NCBI RefSeq assembly: GCF_001029105.3
Contig: NZ_CP011807.3
Location: 5,022,001 to 5,086,000 of the forward strand
Reading direction: 5' to 3'
Source: Pandoraea faecigallinarum
GTDB lineage: Bacteria; Pseudomonadota; Gammaproteobacteria; Burkholderiales; Burkholderiaceae
Length of the DNA stretch: 64,000 nucleotides
The notes under the pieces were generated by a model. It was not told the DNA's origin, did not search any database, and was given only the letters and a program-made list of their open reading frames with translations. A program made the position numbers and the translations under genes. Shown here piece by piece: positions 1 to 8,065 of this stretch. Within the stretch, counting starts at the first letter, position 1. Every line of letters begins with the position of its first letter.

Positions 1-181
1 CCGAATCGACCGACAAGTCGCCGCTGATCGCATTCAGGAAGGTTGACTTGCCGGCACCGTTCGAGCCGATGACCGTGACGAACTGCCCCGTCGGAATATC
101 CAGCGACATGCCGCGCAATGCGCGATTTTCGATGGGCGTGCCCGGGTTGAAAGTTATCTTAAGGTCTTTTGCGCTCAGCAT
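1..181 (-). CDS. ABC transporter ATP-binding protein, TrpZ-type (partial, N-terminus only)
   Basis: This is the first 60 codons of an ABC ATPase that runs off the left edge. The ATG at 181 lies two bases after the stop codon of the upstream permease gene, so the two are translationally linked. A Walker A motif, GSNGAGKST, is visible around residue 39, after a short N-terminal strand and the phrase LDIPTGQFVTVIG, typical of ABC nucleotide-binding domains. With the permease and binding protein it makes a three-gene importer of the TrpXYZ family (COG1101 type ATPase). The substrate cannot be read from the sequence; family members take up aromatic amino acids or related compounds. Walker B and the signature motif lie outside the window. 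Confidence 0.85.
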   Translation of the reverse strand, partial: MLSAKDLKITFNPGTPIENRALRGMSLDIPTGQFVTVIGSNGAGKSTFLNAISGDLSVDS

Positions 182-183
182 GA

Positions 184-1092
184 TCAGGCACCTCCGTTCT
201 TGCGGGCGAACAGCTTGCGGCGCGTTGCGGGCAAGACCAGTGCCACCGCAACGAGCAACGCCGTCACCAGGTTGAGGTCCTGCGCCTTCAGACCGATGAA
301 ATCGCTATTGAGCGCGAGCGCGATGAAGAAGCGGTACAGCACCGCTCCGATCACCACGGCCAGCGTGGTGAGGATGAGACGCCGCGCCGGCAGGATCGTC
401 TCGCCGATGATCACCGCCGCCAGACCGATCACGATGGTACCGATGCCCATCGAGATGTCCGCACCGCCCTGCGACTGTGCGAAAAGTGCGCCTGCTAGCG
501 CGACCAGCGCGTTCGACAGAGCCATGCCCGCCAGAATCTCACGGCCGGTATTCACGCCCTGCGCGCGCGCCATGCGCGGATTCGCACCGGTCGAACGCAT
601 CGCGAGACCTTGCTGCGACGAGAAGAAATAATCGAGACCGAGCTTCGCCACGACCACCACGACCAGCAGCATCAGCGGGCGCAGCACATAGTCGGGCAGC
701 CACGCCGGTGCATTTTCGGGCAGCAGCATCGTGAAGACGGTGGGCGACGTGATCAGCGGCACGTTCGGCGCGCCCATCACGCGCAGGTTCACCGAGTAGA
801 GCGCGATCATCATCAGGATACTGGCGAGCAGGTCCATGATTTTCAGACGCACGTTCAGCCATCCGGTAATGAACCCGGCAACCGCACCGGCGGCCATCGC
901 CGCGAGCGTTGCGGCAAAGGGATTGGCATCGTTCGCGATGAGGATGGCGGCCGTGGCGCCACCCAGCGCAAAACTGCCGTCGACCGTGAGATCGGGGAAA
1001 TTGAGGATGCGGAATGAAATCAGCACCCCGAGCGCCACGAGGCTGAAGATCAGACCGATCTCCAGAGCGCCCATCAGAGAGAAAAAGGACAT
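184..1092 (-). CDS. ABC transporter permease, TrpY-type
   Basis: Integral membrane subunit of the importer, 302 residues. I start it at the ATG at 1092 (MSFFSLMGALEIG) because the residues further upstream in the same frame are charged and do not look coding. The sequence is almost wholly hydrophobic, with about eight membrane segments and the conserved phrase NFPDLTVDGSFALGG near residue 30, which marks the COG4120 permease family that pairs with ABC_sub_bind (PF04392) binding proteins. The gene lies 252 bases after the binding-protein gene, with stem-loops in the gap, and two bases before the ATPase start. Only one permease gene is present, so the membrane part is probably a homodimer. Confidence 0.88.
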   Translation of the reverse strand: MSFFSLMGALEIGLIFSLVALGVLISFRILNFPDLTVDGSFALGGATAAILIANDANPFAATLAAMAAGAVAGFITGWLNVRLKIMDLLASILMMIALYSVNLRVMGAPNVPLITSPTVFTMLLPENAPAWLPDYVLRPLMLLVVVVVAKLGLDYFFSSQQGLAMRSTGANPRMARAQGVNTGREILAGMALSNALVALAGALFAQSQGGADISMGIGTIVIGLAAVIIGETILPARRLILTTLAVVIGAVLYRFFIALALNSDFIGLKAQDLNLVTALLVAVALVLPATRRKLFARKNGGA

Positions 1093-1313
1093 GTTCGTAA
1101 TTCCACTGCGCAAGACGGCCCATGCCGGGTCTCGGCATCGGCGCCCGCACGGCCGAGTCGGCCAGTTCAGGTCATAGCCGGTCGTTGTGCGACCGCGTTT
1201 CGGGGGAAGCCATCGCGCCCATTCGATAGGAAAAGAGCGGCGGGGACAGATCGTGTCCCGGCGCCGCCCTGTCGCTTGCCCGGCGGGGCGAACATCGGCC
1301 CGCCTCGCCGGCA

Positions 1314-1336
1314 ACGCACGCGGGGTCCGCGTGCGT
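1314..1336 (-). terminator. Stem-loop after the binding-protein gene
   Basis: A perfect 10-bp inverted repeat (arms 1314-1323 and 1327-1336, 3-base loop) lies just after the stop codon of the binding-protein gene on the minus strand. No T-tract follows. Its place between a binding protein and its permease suggests partial termination or protection of the upstream mRNA end, which would give more binding protein than permease. A second GC-rich imperfect hairpin lies at about 1240-1270. Confidence 0.5.
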
Positions 1337-1344
1337 GTCGCTCG

Positions 1345-2331
1345 TTACTCTTTGATGACCGTCTTGGCTTCCTTCACCAGATCGTCCGACAGCTTCACGC
1401 CTTGCTTGGCGGCAGCGGCCGTGTTGACGAACAGTTCCAGATTCGAGCTGGTCTGCGAAGCGATCGTGCCGGGCTTTTCCCCCTTGAGGATGCGGCCCAC
1501 AACCTTGCCGGTCTGACGGCCGAGATCGTAATAGTTGATGCCCAGTGCCGCGATGGCGCCGCGCTTCACGCTATCCGTGTCCGAAGCGACCAGCGGAATC
1601 TTGCGATCGTTGGCGACCTTCACCAGCGATTCATACGCCGACACGACATTGTTGTCCGTGTTCGTGTAGATCACGTCGACCTTGCCGACCAGACTGTTGG
1701 CGGCCGAGCTGATGTCCACGGTGCGCGGCGCGGCGGCCGTCTGAAGCTTCAGTCCGGCAGCCGGCAACAGCTTCTCGAGTTCCTTCACGACCACCACCGA
1801 GTTGGCTTCGCCCGGGTTGTACACCATACCCACGGTCTTGGCGTTGGGCACGACACGCTTGATGAGTGCCACTTGCTTGTCCAGCGGCAGCTTGTCGGAC
1901 ACGCCGGTCACGTTGGTGCCCGAGGCGTCCCAGCTCTTGACCAGTTGTGCGGCGACCGGATCGGTCACGCCGGAGTACACAAGCGGCACCGACTTGGTCG
2001 CGGCGGCCACGGCCTGAGCCGTCGGCGTGGCAATGCCGATGATGGCGTCCGGCTTGTCGCCAACGAACTTGCGCGCAATCTGTGCCGCCGTGCCGGTGTT
2101 GCCCTGGGCGCTTTGATATTCCCACTTGAGGTTCTTGCCGACCTCGTAGCCTTCTGCCTTGAGTTCGTCGCGCGCGCCGTCGCGAATGGCGTCGAGTGCC
2201 GGGTGCTCCACGATCGCCACCACAGCCACCGACTTCGTATCCGCCGCGAATGCCGCGCCGGTCGTCCCCAACAACGTTGCGGCCACCGCGCACAGCAGGG
2301 TGCGCTTGGCGTATTTGCCCATCGTCGACAT
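1345..2331 (-). CDS. ABC transporter substrate-binding protein, TrpX/ABC_sub_bind family
   Basis: Periplasmic binding protein, 328 residues. The ATG at 2331 is chosen because a strong ribosome site (GGAGGAG) lies seven bases upstream; a second in-frame ATG follows three codons later. Residues 1-30 form a signal peptide ending GAAFA. The mature part has the two-lobe pattern of PF04392, with conserved phrases such as VEHPALDAIRDGARDEL and IGIATPTAQ near the start and DTDSVKRGAIAALGINYYDLGRQTG in the C-terminal lobe. It is the first gene of the operon that continues with permease and ATPase. The ligand is unknown; relatives bind tryptophan or other small organic molecules. Confidence 0.88.
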   Translation of the reverse strand: MSTMGKYAKRTLLCAVAATLLGTTGAAFAADTKSVAVVAIVEHPALDAIRDGARDELKAEGYEVGKNLKWEYQSAQGNTGTAAQIARKFVGDKPDAIIGIATPTAQAVAAATKSVPLVYSGVTDPVAAQLVKSWDASGTNVTGVSDKLPLDKQVALIKRVVPNAKTVGMVYNPGEANSVVVVKELEKLLPAAGLKLQTAAAPRTVDISSAANSLVGKVDVIYTNTDNNVVSAYESLVKVANDRKIPLVASDTDSVKRGAIAALGINYYDLGRQTGKVVGRILKGEKPGTIASQTSSNLELFVNTAAAAKQGVKLSDDLVKEAKTVIKE

Positions 2332-2869
2332 CGAAACTCCTCCAGGAATATTGCTTGAATATTGATTAATAGATGTAATTGGTGCGCCCGCCCGGGTCTC
2401 TATGGGCATTCCATGGATGCACACAAAGCGTGCACCTGCGCGTGGGGCACAGTCTACCCACATCCCTCTCGACGAACAACGGTTGCCAACACAACTTCCC
2501 CCGAGGCCCGCCGAACATCGGATTGCGCCCAAACGCTGGCAGATTTATGCGGCAATCGGAAAAAAAATAGTCGATTCGGTCGTACACATTTGAATGTGCG
2601 CACGTTCGTGCGAGGCGTTCAGCCAATGAGATTCGCCGGGAATCGAAATAATCGTTCGAAATCTGCCCGCAATGAGCGTTTTTTGCGCAACAAAGCGGCA
2701 AGCGGACGTCCCGCTTTTTAGGAGGAATCGGCCGCGAATTCGGAATGTCGTTCGGTAATCGCGAGGCCGATGAGATCGAGGCACCGGACGCACCGTGTCA
2801 ATCGCTCGGGTCGTATGAATCCCGTGCGTCACGACAGGACTATCGCGCCGACAGCGGTGTCGGGAAAAA
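2332..2869. other. Intergenic region, no supported gene
   Basis: This 538-base stretch separates the importer operon from rlpA. It is richer in AT than its surroundings, especially 2340-2380 and 2540-2720. Just upstream of the binding-protein ribosome site, AATATTG occurs twice, 11 bases apart (2347-2353 and 2358-2364), perhaps a regulator site. Open frames here lack ribosome sites and family features and are not called. Confidence 0.5.
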
Positions 2870-3487
2870 TCAGGGGGTGTTGTTGCTCTCGTCGAGGCCT
2901 AGCGCGGCGACTTCACTACGCGAGAGGCGGCGAATTTCGACTTTGGCATGGCCCGCGCGAATGAAGTCGAGTTGCTTGGCCGCACCGTAGGACAGATCGA
3001 TGATGCGGTTACGGGCGTAGGGGCCGCGGTCGTTGATTTTCACCACGACCGTCTTGTTGTTCTTGGTGTTGCGCACCAGCGCAAAGCTGCCCAGCGGCAG
3101 CGTCGGATGCGCCGCCGTCGGCTCGTTCATGTCGAACGCCTCGCCGGTGGCCGTGCGCCGTCCGTGGAAATTCTTGCCATACCACGACGCCATTCCCGTC
3201 TGGAAGAACGTGCCGGCGTCTGCGCGCAAACGGGCTTCGCCATCGCGATCCGGGGCATCCGGATCTCCGGGATTGAGACCTTCGTTACGGTATGAACGGC
3301 CCGGCCATTGCAGATCGAAACTGGAACCGACCGGCGCATTGGCCTCACGCGCACGGGCGCGCGCGCCTGTCGCCGAAGTGGCGGCAGCCGTCTGGCTGGG
3401 GGGTTCGAGCGGCGTTGTGCAGGCTGTCAACGTCAGGGCGAGGGCGCAGCAGACCGCGAACCGTGTGAGCATGTCGCGTGTTCGCAT
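2870..3487 (-). CDS. rlpA: RlpA-like septal ring lytic transglycosylase lipoprotein
   Basis: Outer-membrane lipoprotein of 205 residues that cleaves peptide-free glycan strands at the septum. I use the ATG at 3487; a GTG six codons upstream is possible. The N-terminus is a lipoprotein signal with lipobox LTAC. The double-psi beta-barrel domain follows a linker: GMASWYGKNFHGRRTATGE, then the block KTVVVKINDRGPYARNRIIDLSYGAA (in parts), both diagnostic of RlpA. No SPOR domain is present at the C-terminus, so this is a short form of the family (the E. coli protein is about 360 residues). The gene stands alone, divergent from the hydrolase gene at 3708. Confidence 0.88.
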   Translation of the reverse strand: MRTRDMLTRFAVCCALALTLTACTTPLEPPSQTAAATSATGARARAREANAPVGSSFDLQWPGRSYRNEGLNPGDPDAPDRDGEARLRADAGTFFQTGMASWYGKNFHGRRTATGEAFDMNEPTAAHPTLPLGSFALVRNTKNNKTVVVKINDRGPYARNRIIDLSYGAAKQLDFIRAGHAKVEIRRLSRSEVAALGLDESNNTP

Positions 3488-3707
3488 AGCCTGCAAGTCT
3501 AACACGACGCAAATGTCAACCTAACAGCGAGCGTTCACTTACCGGCGAAGACTTGATTACAAAGCGTTACCCCGGATTCGGTGCCGCTGCCCAATGGGCG
3601 CTTTCCAGAAGCTTCCACCCGCGCGCACGGCAATGTGCTAGACGGCCCGGCGGGCGGCGGCCCCCCGGGCCGAATACAATAGACGAAAATCGCGTCCCCG
3701 ATACCTC

Positions 3708-4364
3708 ATGAACGTCACCCTGATTCCTGTCACGCCTTTCCAGCAAAACTGCACCCTGCTCGTTTGCGATGCCACAAAGCGCGCCGCCGTGGTCCACCCC
3801 GGCGGCGACATCGACCGGATCGTGGGCGAGATCGAGCGCCAGGGTGTAACCCTCGAAAAGATCTTCCTCACCCACGGTCATCTTGACCACTGCGGCGGCT
3901 CGGGGGCGCTGGCAGCCAGATACGACGTGCCTATCGAGGGTCCGCACCCGGACGACGCCTTCTGGATCGACCAGCTCGAAGCCCAGAGCGCGCGCTTCGG
4001 CTTCCCGGCGCCGGAGCCGTTTACCCCGAATCGCTGGCTGGGCGACGGCGACACCGTCACCTTCGGCGACGTCACGCTCGACGTCTATCACTGTCCGGGC
4101 CACACGCCCGGTCACGTGGTGTTCTTCTCGAAGGACGAACGGCTGGCGAGCGTAGGCGACGTGCTGTTCGCCGGCTCCATCGGCCGCACCGACTTCCCGC
4201 GCGGCAACCATGCGGACCTCATTGCGTCGATTCGCAACAAGCTCTGGCCGCTGGGCGACGACGTGACGTTCATTCCCGGCCACGGTCCGGTGTCGACGTT
4301 CGGGCAGGAACGCCGGACCAATCCGTACGTTGCCGACGCCGTACTCGCCCGGAGCGCCTCATGA
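3708..4364 (+). CDS. MBL-fold metallo-hydrolase, GloC/YcbL-like
   Basis: Zinc hydrolase of 218 residues in the glyoxalase II-like branch. The metal-binding motif THGHLDH is at residues 55-61. Further ligands are in CPGHTPGH (about 133-140), [14 protein letters not shown] (about 147-160) and FIPGHGP near the C-terminus. The short length and lack of the C-terminal domain of classic GloB point to the type II (GloC) group, which hydrolyses S-lactoylglutathione or related thioesters in the cytoplasm. Its stop codon overlaps the start of the exonuclease gene (ATGA at 4361), so the two are co-translated. The exact substrate is inferred from family only. Confidence 0.85.
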   Translation: MNVTLIPVTPFQQNCTLLVCDATKRAAVVHPGGDIDRIVGEIERQGVTLEKIFLTHGHLDHCGGSGALAARYDVPIEGPHPDDAFWIDQLEAQSARFGFPAPEPFTPNRWLGDGDTVTFGDVTLDVYHCPGHTPGHVVFFSKDERLASVGDVLFAGSIGRTDFPRGNHADLIASIRNKLWPLGDDVTFIPGHGPVSTFGQERRTNPYVADAVLARSAS

Positions 4365-5116
4365 GCGAGGCGATGTCCCGCACTCCGTCGCGCATCGTTC
4401 CCGTGGACGAGGAGATTTTCGTCAGTACCGACGTCGAAGCCGACGGCCCGATTCCCGGCCCGCATTCGATGCTCAGCTTCGCCTCGGCCGCTTACACGGC
4501 CGACAAGGAATTGATCGGCACCTTCAGCGCCAATCTCGAATGCCTGCCCGATGCCAAGGGGCATCCGCTCACGATGAAGTGGTGGAAGACCGAGCCCGAC
4601 GCATGGGCAGCCTGCCGGGTGGACCCGGAAGACCCGGCCAAGGCGCTCAAGGCGTATGTGAAGTGGGTGGAAAAGCTGCCGGGCAAGCCGGTATTCGTCG
4701 CGTACCCGGCGGGCTTCGATTTCACGTTCATGTTCTGGTACATGATGCGTTTCGTCGGCCGCTGCCCGTTCTCGTGGTCGGCGCTCGATATCAAGACGCT
4801 TGCATTCGCGATGACCGGCATGCCGTACCGGAAGTGCATCAAGCCGCGTTTGCCGCAGGTCTGGCTCGATCCGCTGCCGCACACGCATGTAGCCCTCGAC
4901 GACGCCCTCGAACAAGGCGCGCTCTTCTGCAACATGCTCGCCGAGTTGCGCGATCAGCAAAAGACGCTGGCCGAGTTGCCCGGATGGCGCGGCGCCGGCC
5001 TGAGCGCAAATGCCGAAGCCCCGGTGTTCGGCTCAGCGGCGGCCGAGGCCGACGCCGCAGCGCAAGCCGAGTCGCCTGAGACCGGCCCCGGCAAGGACAG
5101 CACCGCCCACGGCTGA
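4361..5116 (+). CDS. 3'-5' exonuclease, DEDDh family
   Basis: Protein of 251 residues with the RNase H-like exonuclease fold. D24 and E26 in STDVEADG form the first metal-binding motif; a later Asp is in GFDFTFMF, and the DEDDh-type His and Asp are in [11 protein letters not shown]. Related betaproteobacterial proteins are annotated simply as exonucleases; the nucleic acid acted on is not known. The start overlaps the stop of the MBL hydrolase gene by four bases. The last 35 or so residues are alanine- and glutamate-rich and probably disordered. A long perfect hairpin follows the gene. Confidence 0.75.
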   Translation: MSEAMSRTPSRIVPVDEEIFVSTDVEADGPIPGPHSMLSFASAAYTADKELIGTFSANLECLPDAKGHPLTMKWWKTEPDAWAACRVDPEDPAKALKAYVKWVEKLPGKPVFVAYPAGFDFTFMFWYMMRFVGRCPFSWSALDIKTLAFAMTGMPYRKCIKPRLPQVWLDPLPHTHVALDDALEQGALFCNMLAELRDQQKTLAELPGWRGAGLSANAEAPVFGSAAAEADAAAQAESPETGPGKDSTAHG

Positions 5117-5135
5117 CCGACGCCATCGCACCGAA

Positions 5136-5180
5136 GACGCAAAAGGGCGCGACGTTCGCAACGTCGCGCCCTTTTGCGTC
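5136..5180. terminator. Bidirectional terminator between the exonuclease gene and arsC
   Basis: Perfect 21-bp inverted repeat (5136-5156 and 5160-5180) with a 3-base loop. The arms end in A-run and T-run stretches, so it can act on both strands. It lies between two convergent genes and fits a shared intrinsic terminator. Confidence 0.85.
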
Positions 5181-5196
5181 CAGCTTGCTGCGCAGC

Positions 5197-5547
5197 TTAC
5201 AGAACTTCGCGCGCCCGTTCGGACGGACGGGCGATCACTGCCTTCTTGCCATTCACCACAATGGGACGCTGCAAGAGCTTCGGATGTGCCGCGATGGCGG
5301 CCAGCAAGGCATCGTCGCCAAGGGCCGTATCGGCCAGTCCCAACGCTTCGAATTCCGCCTCGTTGCTGCGGATCATCTCGCGTACCGGCACACCCAGCAG
5401 CTTGTGCAAACCTTTGAGGTCGGCCAGCGTGGGCGGTGTCTTCAGGTATTCGATCACTTGCAACTCGCGCCCGGCTGGGGAACCCTCCACCAGCGCCAGC
5501 GCTTCGCGCGACTTCGAGCAGCGCGGGTTGTGATACACGGTAATCAT
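5197..5547 (-). CDS. arsC: Arsenate reductase family protein, ArsC/YffB-like
   Basis: Glutaredoxin-fold protein of 116 residues, close to the family norm. The ATG at 5547 has a GGAG ribosome site upstream and gives the canonical start MITVYHNPRCSKS, with the catalytic-type Cys at position 10. The RPIVVNG phrase near residue 93 is the conserved arginine region of ArsC-type reductases. These enzymes use glutathione and glutaredoxin to reduce arsenate. No arsR, arsB or acr3 gene is adjacent, so a role in arsenic resistance is not supported by context, and it could be a general thiol reductase. Confidence 0.85.
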   Translation of the reverse strand: MITVYHNPRCSKSREALALVEGSPAGRELQVIEYLKTPPTLADLKGLHKLLGVPVREMIRSNEAEFEALGLADTALGDDALLAAIAAHPKLLQRPIVVNGKKAVIARPSERAREVL

Positions 5548-5943
5548 GGTCACTCCAATGCGTACAAAAACTGTCCGGCATGACAGGGCGTTCGAACAAC
5601 CGCGACGCCACTTCACCCCTGGAACGTGCGCTCCGAGTATGCATGGTATCGTCGAATGCCGCTACTTGCGTGGACAGGGTGGGCATGGCGGGGCTATGGC
5701 CTCGGCGGCAAGCTGGCCGCCCTGCCGGTCCCGCGCACGCTCGGGGCGGTGCACCACCTCGTGGGGCCGCCCTTCGATTTCGCGTCGCTATGGGAGACAC
5801 ATTAACGCGTACGAGTTTGCCATTCGGGAAATCGATCCGCTGACAAAGCGGGACACGAATACATATATTGGGGGCAGGCGAGTGTACTTGTGCAGTTCGG
5901 ATTGCTCGATCCGGCCTGTCGCGAATGTTGCGGGAGACGAATC
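5548..5943. other. Region between arsC and a lipoprotein gene, with one possible small gene
   Basis: This 396-base gap holds a possible 49-codon gene at 5656-5805 (listed separately). From about 5800 to 5900 the sequence becomes AT-rich and may hold the promoter of the lipoprotein gene at 5944, but I could not fix clear -35 and -10 boxes. Confidence 0.4.
5656..5805 (+). CDS. Possible small protein or gene remnant of 49 residues
   Basis: ATG at 5656, TAA at 5803-5805. The codons favour G or C in the third position, as in neighbouring genes (runs such as AAG CTG GCC GCC CTG CCG). The product is rich in tryptophan and glycine, has a hydrophobic middle and ends DFASLWETH. No clear ribosome site precedes the ATG, and the frame stays open for some distance upstream with a GTG at 5626, so it could be the tail of a decayed gene. 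I do not recognise it. Confidence 0.3.
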   Translation: MPLLAWTGWAWRGYGLGGKLAALPVPRTLGAVHHLVGPPFDFASLWETH

Positions 5944-6519
5944 ATGAAGACGCAACTTTCCCGGAGCGCGGGTGCCGCCCCGGCACCGCGCACCGCTGCT
6001 GCGGCCACTCGTGCGGATGAGGTGGCGCATATGGCACCTGCCCCTCATACCGCCATGGCCGCCGTCGCCGCCCTTGCCGGCGTTCTGCTGGTGGCTGGCT
6101 GCGCGAATCCCGATTTCGAACCGAAGAAACCGCTCGTTCTGAATCTGCCGATGGGTCAGCCACCGCTCACGGGACTCGATCAATACAAGATCGCCGCCGC
6201 GCAGCGCGTCACCGAAGTCAATGCCCGTCAGATCACGCCGGGCAATCCGCAACCGATGCTGCGCTCTGTCGTGTCGCTGGAATATTGGGTAGACCGCAAC
6301 GGCAATGTCACCGGCGTGGCGCTCTACCGCAGCAATGGCGACCACGAGGCCGAGCGCATCGCCATCGCCAGTCTGAGGTGGGCCAGCCCGCTGCCCGCGC
6401 CCAGCCGCGCGCTCGTCGACAGCAGCGGGCGCGTGCGCGCCATCGAAACCTGGCTCTTCAACAACGACGGACGGTTCCAGTTGCGCAGTGTGGCCGCGCC
6501 CCAGATCGACGGGCAGTGA
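5944..6519 (+). CDS. Lipoprotein with TonB-C-like domain
   Basis: Predicted lipoprotein of 191 residues. The ATG at 5944 follows a GGGAG ribosome site; an ATG at 6031, also with a GAGG upstream, would put the lipobox LLVAGC (Cys 53 from the first start) at a more usual distance of 24 residues and may be the true start. After the lipobox, residues from about 115 resemble the TonB C-terminal domain: SLEYWVDRNGNVTGVALYR, then SGD-like and PLP-like phrases. No TonB-type Pro-rich spacer or membrane anchor is present, so energy transduction is doubtful. It lies 42 bases before hyi and may share its transcript. Confidence 0.65.
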   Translation: MKTQLSRSAGAAPAPRTAAAATRADEVAHMAPAPHTAMAAVAALAGVLLVAGCANPDFEPKKPLVLNLPMGQPPLTGLDQYKIAAAQRVTEVNARQITPGNPQPMLRSVVSLEYWVDRNGNVTGVALYRSNGDHEAERIAIASLRWASPLPAPSRALVDSSGRVRAIETWLFNNDGRFQLRSVAAPQIDGQ

Positions 6520-6561
6520 TATGGTGATGGGCATCCGCCCACCCGGGCGACGGAGAATCCC

Positions 6562-7356
6562 ATGCCGCGATTTGCTGCGAATCTGACGCTGCTCTATCAG
6601 GAAGTCCCGTTTCTCGACCGTTTCCGCGAAGCCGCGAGCGATGGTTTCCGGGGCATCGAATTCCTCTTCCCGTACGACCATCCCGCGCAGGAGATCCGCA
6701 AGCGGCTGGACGACGCCGGCCTCACGCAAGTGTTGTTCAACGGCCCGGCCGGCGACTGGGCGAACGGCGAGCGGGGCCTCGCGGCACTGCCCGGGCGCGA
6801 AGCGCAATTTCGCGACAGCATTGAACTCGCGCTGGACTACGCCGATGCGCTCGGCTGCCGTCAGCTTCACGTGATGGCCGGCTGCCCCGACCCCGCGCAC
6901 TCGCCTGAGCGCTGCCGCGCCACGTATCTGGAGAACCTCGCGTATGCGACCGGCCAGGCGGCGGCACATGGCGTCACCGTACTCATCGAGCCGATCAATC
7001 CGCGCGACTTCCCGCGCTATTTCCTCACCTGCCAGGATCAGGCGCACGCCATCCGGCAGGAAGTGGGCGCAAGCAACCTGAGAGTCCAGTTCGATGCTTA
7101 TCACTGTCAGATCGTCGAAGGCGACCTCGCGGTGAAGTTGCGACAGCACATCGCCGGCATCGGGCATGTACAGGTCGCCGGGGTGCCTGCACGTCATGAG
7201 CCGGACACCGGCGAGGTGAACTATCCGTTCCTGTTCCGCCTGCTCGACGAACTGGGGTATGCCGGATGGGTCGGCTGCGAGTATCGCCCCCAAGGCGCAA
7301 CGCGCGCGGGCCTGGGCTGGCTCAAGCCATGGCTGAGGGCTACCGCAGGCCAATAA
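6562..7356 (+). CDS. hyi: Hydroxypyruvate isomerase
   Basis: Cytoplasmic TIM-barrel isomerase of 264 residues, close to the E. coli Hyi length of 258. It interconverts hydroxypyruvate and tartronate semialdehyde, or acts on related sugar-acid intermediates (OtnI). Family marks include the N-terminal [21 protein letters not shown] block, [24 protein letters not shown] containing a catalytic-type Glu, [13 protein letters not shown] with metal ligands, and the C-terminal VGCEYRPQG with the second Glu. The usual partners (tartronate semialdehyde reductase, glyoxylate carboligase) are not adjacent, so its pathway is inferred only. Confidence 0.88.
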   Translation: MPRFAANLTLLYQEVPFLDRFREAASDGFRGIEFLFPYDHPAQEIRKRLDDAGLTQVLFNGPAGDWANGERGLAALPGREAQFRDSIELALDYADALGCRQLHVMAGCPDPAHSPERCRATYLENLAYATGQAAAHGVTVLIEPINPRDFPRYFLTCQDQAHAIRQEVGASNLRVQFDAYHCQIVEGDLAVKLRQHIAGIGHVQVAGVPARHEPDTGEVNYPFLFRLLDELGYAGWVGCEYRPQGATRAGLGWLKPWLRATAGQ

Positions 7357-7483
7357 CGAACGCCGGTGAATTTACGCAAGGGTGAATCGCTTTCCGATAA
7401 TTGAATCGGATGGCGAAACAATTCGACCTTCGAGAAGGCAAACGTCGGAGGAAGGCTTAGGAAAGATGTAGGAGGAGGCAGGC

Positions 7484-7514
7484 AAAAAAAATGGCGGGAC
7501 ACACGGGCCCGCCA
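7484..7514 (-). terminator. Intrinsic terminator, minus strand
   Basis: A 7-bp GC-rich stem (7492-7498 with 7508-7514, 9-base loop) followed on the minus strand by eight Ts (7491-7484). No annotated minus-strand gene lies upstream of it within 2 kb, so it implies an unannotated transcript from the 7515-7900 region. Confidence 0.65.
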
Positions 7515-7862
7515 AAACCACACGCTACGGGGTTAGCGCGAGGAGACCAGATTCGGAGCACTGCATCGAACCACCTGCAAACGACGCCGGGGGACGTCAT
7601 TCGCCGATACAGCCACGCTGCCGCGTTACCGGGGGATAAGCACTTCAGCGTTGAGATGCATTGTGGTGGAAACGTATGGAGGGAGGGGTAACAAAGTGTT
7701 TCAGGTTGTAACACCTCAAGCGTTTCACTACCGTCGTCGTGCGCCTGTACGCCTTGTCCCATAAGGGCTCCGGGGCACGCCCCCGTCTCGCCTGTTGATT
7801 CGTCGTCCTGAATAACTTGCCTCACAAGGTATCGTTGCGGCACCGGCGAAGGCATTCGTCTG
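7515..7862 (-). ncRNA. Candidate non-coding RNA (speculative)
   Basis: Inferred from the combination of a minus-strand promoter-like pair (TTGAGG, 17 bases, TATCGT at 7896-7868) and the strong minus-strand terminator ending near 7484. The interval has local stems, for example GGGGC-GT-GCCCC and CGCTA-N-TAGCG close to the terminator. Minus-strand reading frames exist but lack ribosome sites. I do not recognise it as 6S RNA, tmRNA or RNase P RNA. Ends are approximate. Confidence 0.3.
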
Positions 7863-7866
7863 CGGA

Positions 7867-7889
7867 AACGATACGTATTCCCTATCGTT
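7867..7889. repeat. Palindromic operator-like site AACGATA-N9-TATCGTT
   Basis: Perfect 7-bp inverted repeat (7867-7873 and 7883-7889). A third copy of the right half, as TATCGTTGC, occurs at 7830-7838 and matches 7883-7891 over nine bases. The palindrome covers the -10 box and spacer of the minus-strand promoter candidate and lies about 180 bases before the CoA-binding protein gene. Confidence 0.5.
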
Positions 7890-8065
7890 GCCTCAATACC
7901 GGTTCGAAGTCGCTGATCCACACCCTTCGGCTTTTTTCTGCGCGGCGTCTGTGCCCGTCCGCTGCCGCGTTACGGCGCCGGTTCACTCCGCTCTTGAACG
8001 TACCGTCCGGCAATGTGCTAACGTCAATGTTTGTGCGTGGCAACAAAGTGAACACAAAGTGAGCA

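Larger units (their letters stand above)
7357..8065. other. Long intergenic region with a possible minus-strand transcript
   Basis: No convincing protein gene lies in these 709 bases. The minus strand carries an intrinsic terminator at 7484-7514 and a promoter-like pair at 7868-7896 overlapping a palindrome, so a structured RNA of about 350-380 nt may be made. Near 8066, ACAAAGTGA occurs twice just before the next start codon. Confidence 0.5.

Noticed and set aside
2362..2721. Plus-strand frame of 119 codons between the importer and rlpA
   Set aside because: No ribosome site and low-complexity Arg/Asn-rich product; overlaps the likely promoter of the importer operon.
5788..7353. Minus-strand open frame of 521 codons opposite hyi
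   Set aside because: The plus strand carries a clear hydroxypyruvate isomerase; the reverse translation shows no domain.
7491..7691. Plus-strand frame of 66 codons starting in the A-tract
   Set aside because: The AGGAGG is about 15 bases upstream, too far, and the frame begins inside the terminator stem of the other strand.
7515..7862. 6S RNA, tmRNA or RNase P RNA at this position
   Set aside because: The characteristic conserved blocks of these RNAs are not present in the minus-strand sequence.
7457..7921. Minus-strand open frame of 154 codons in the 7357-8065 gap
   Set aside because: No ribosome site, mixed composition, and it reads through the intrinsic terminator stem and T-tract at 7484-7514.
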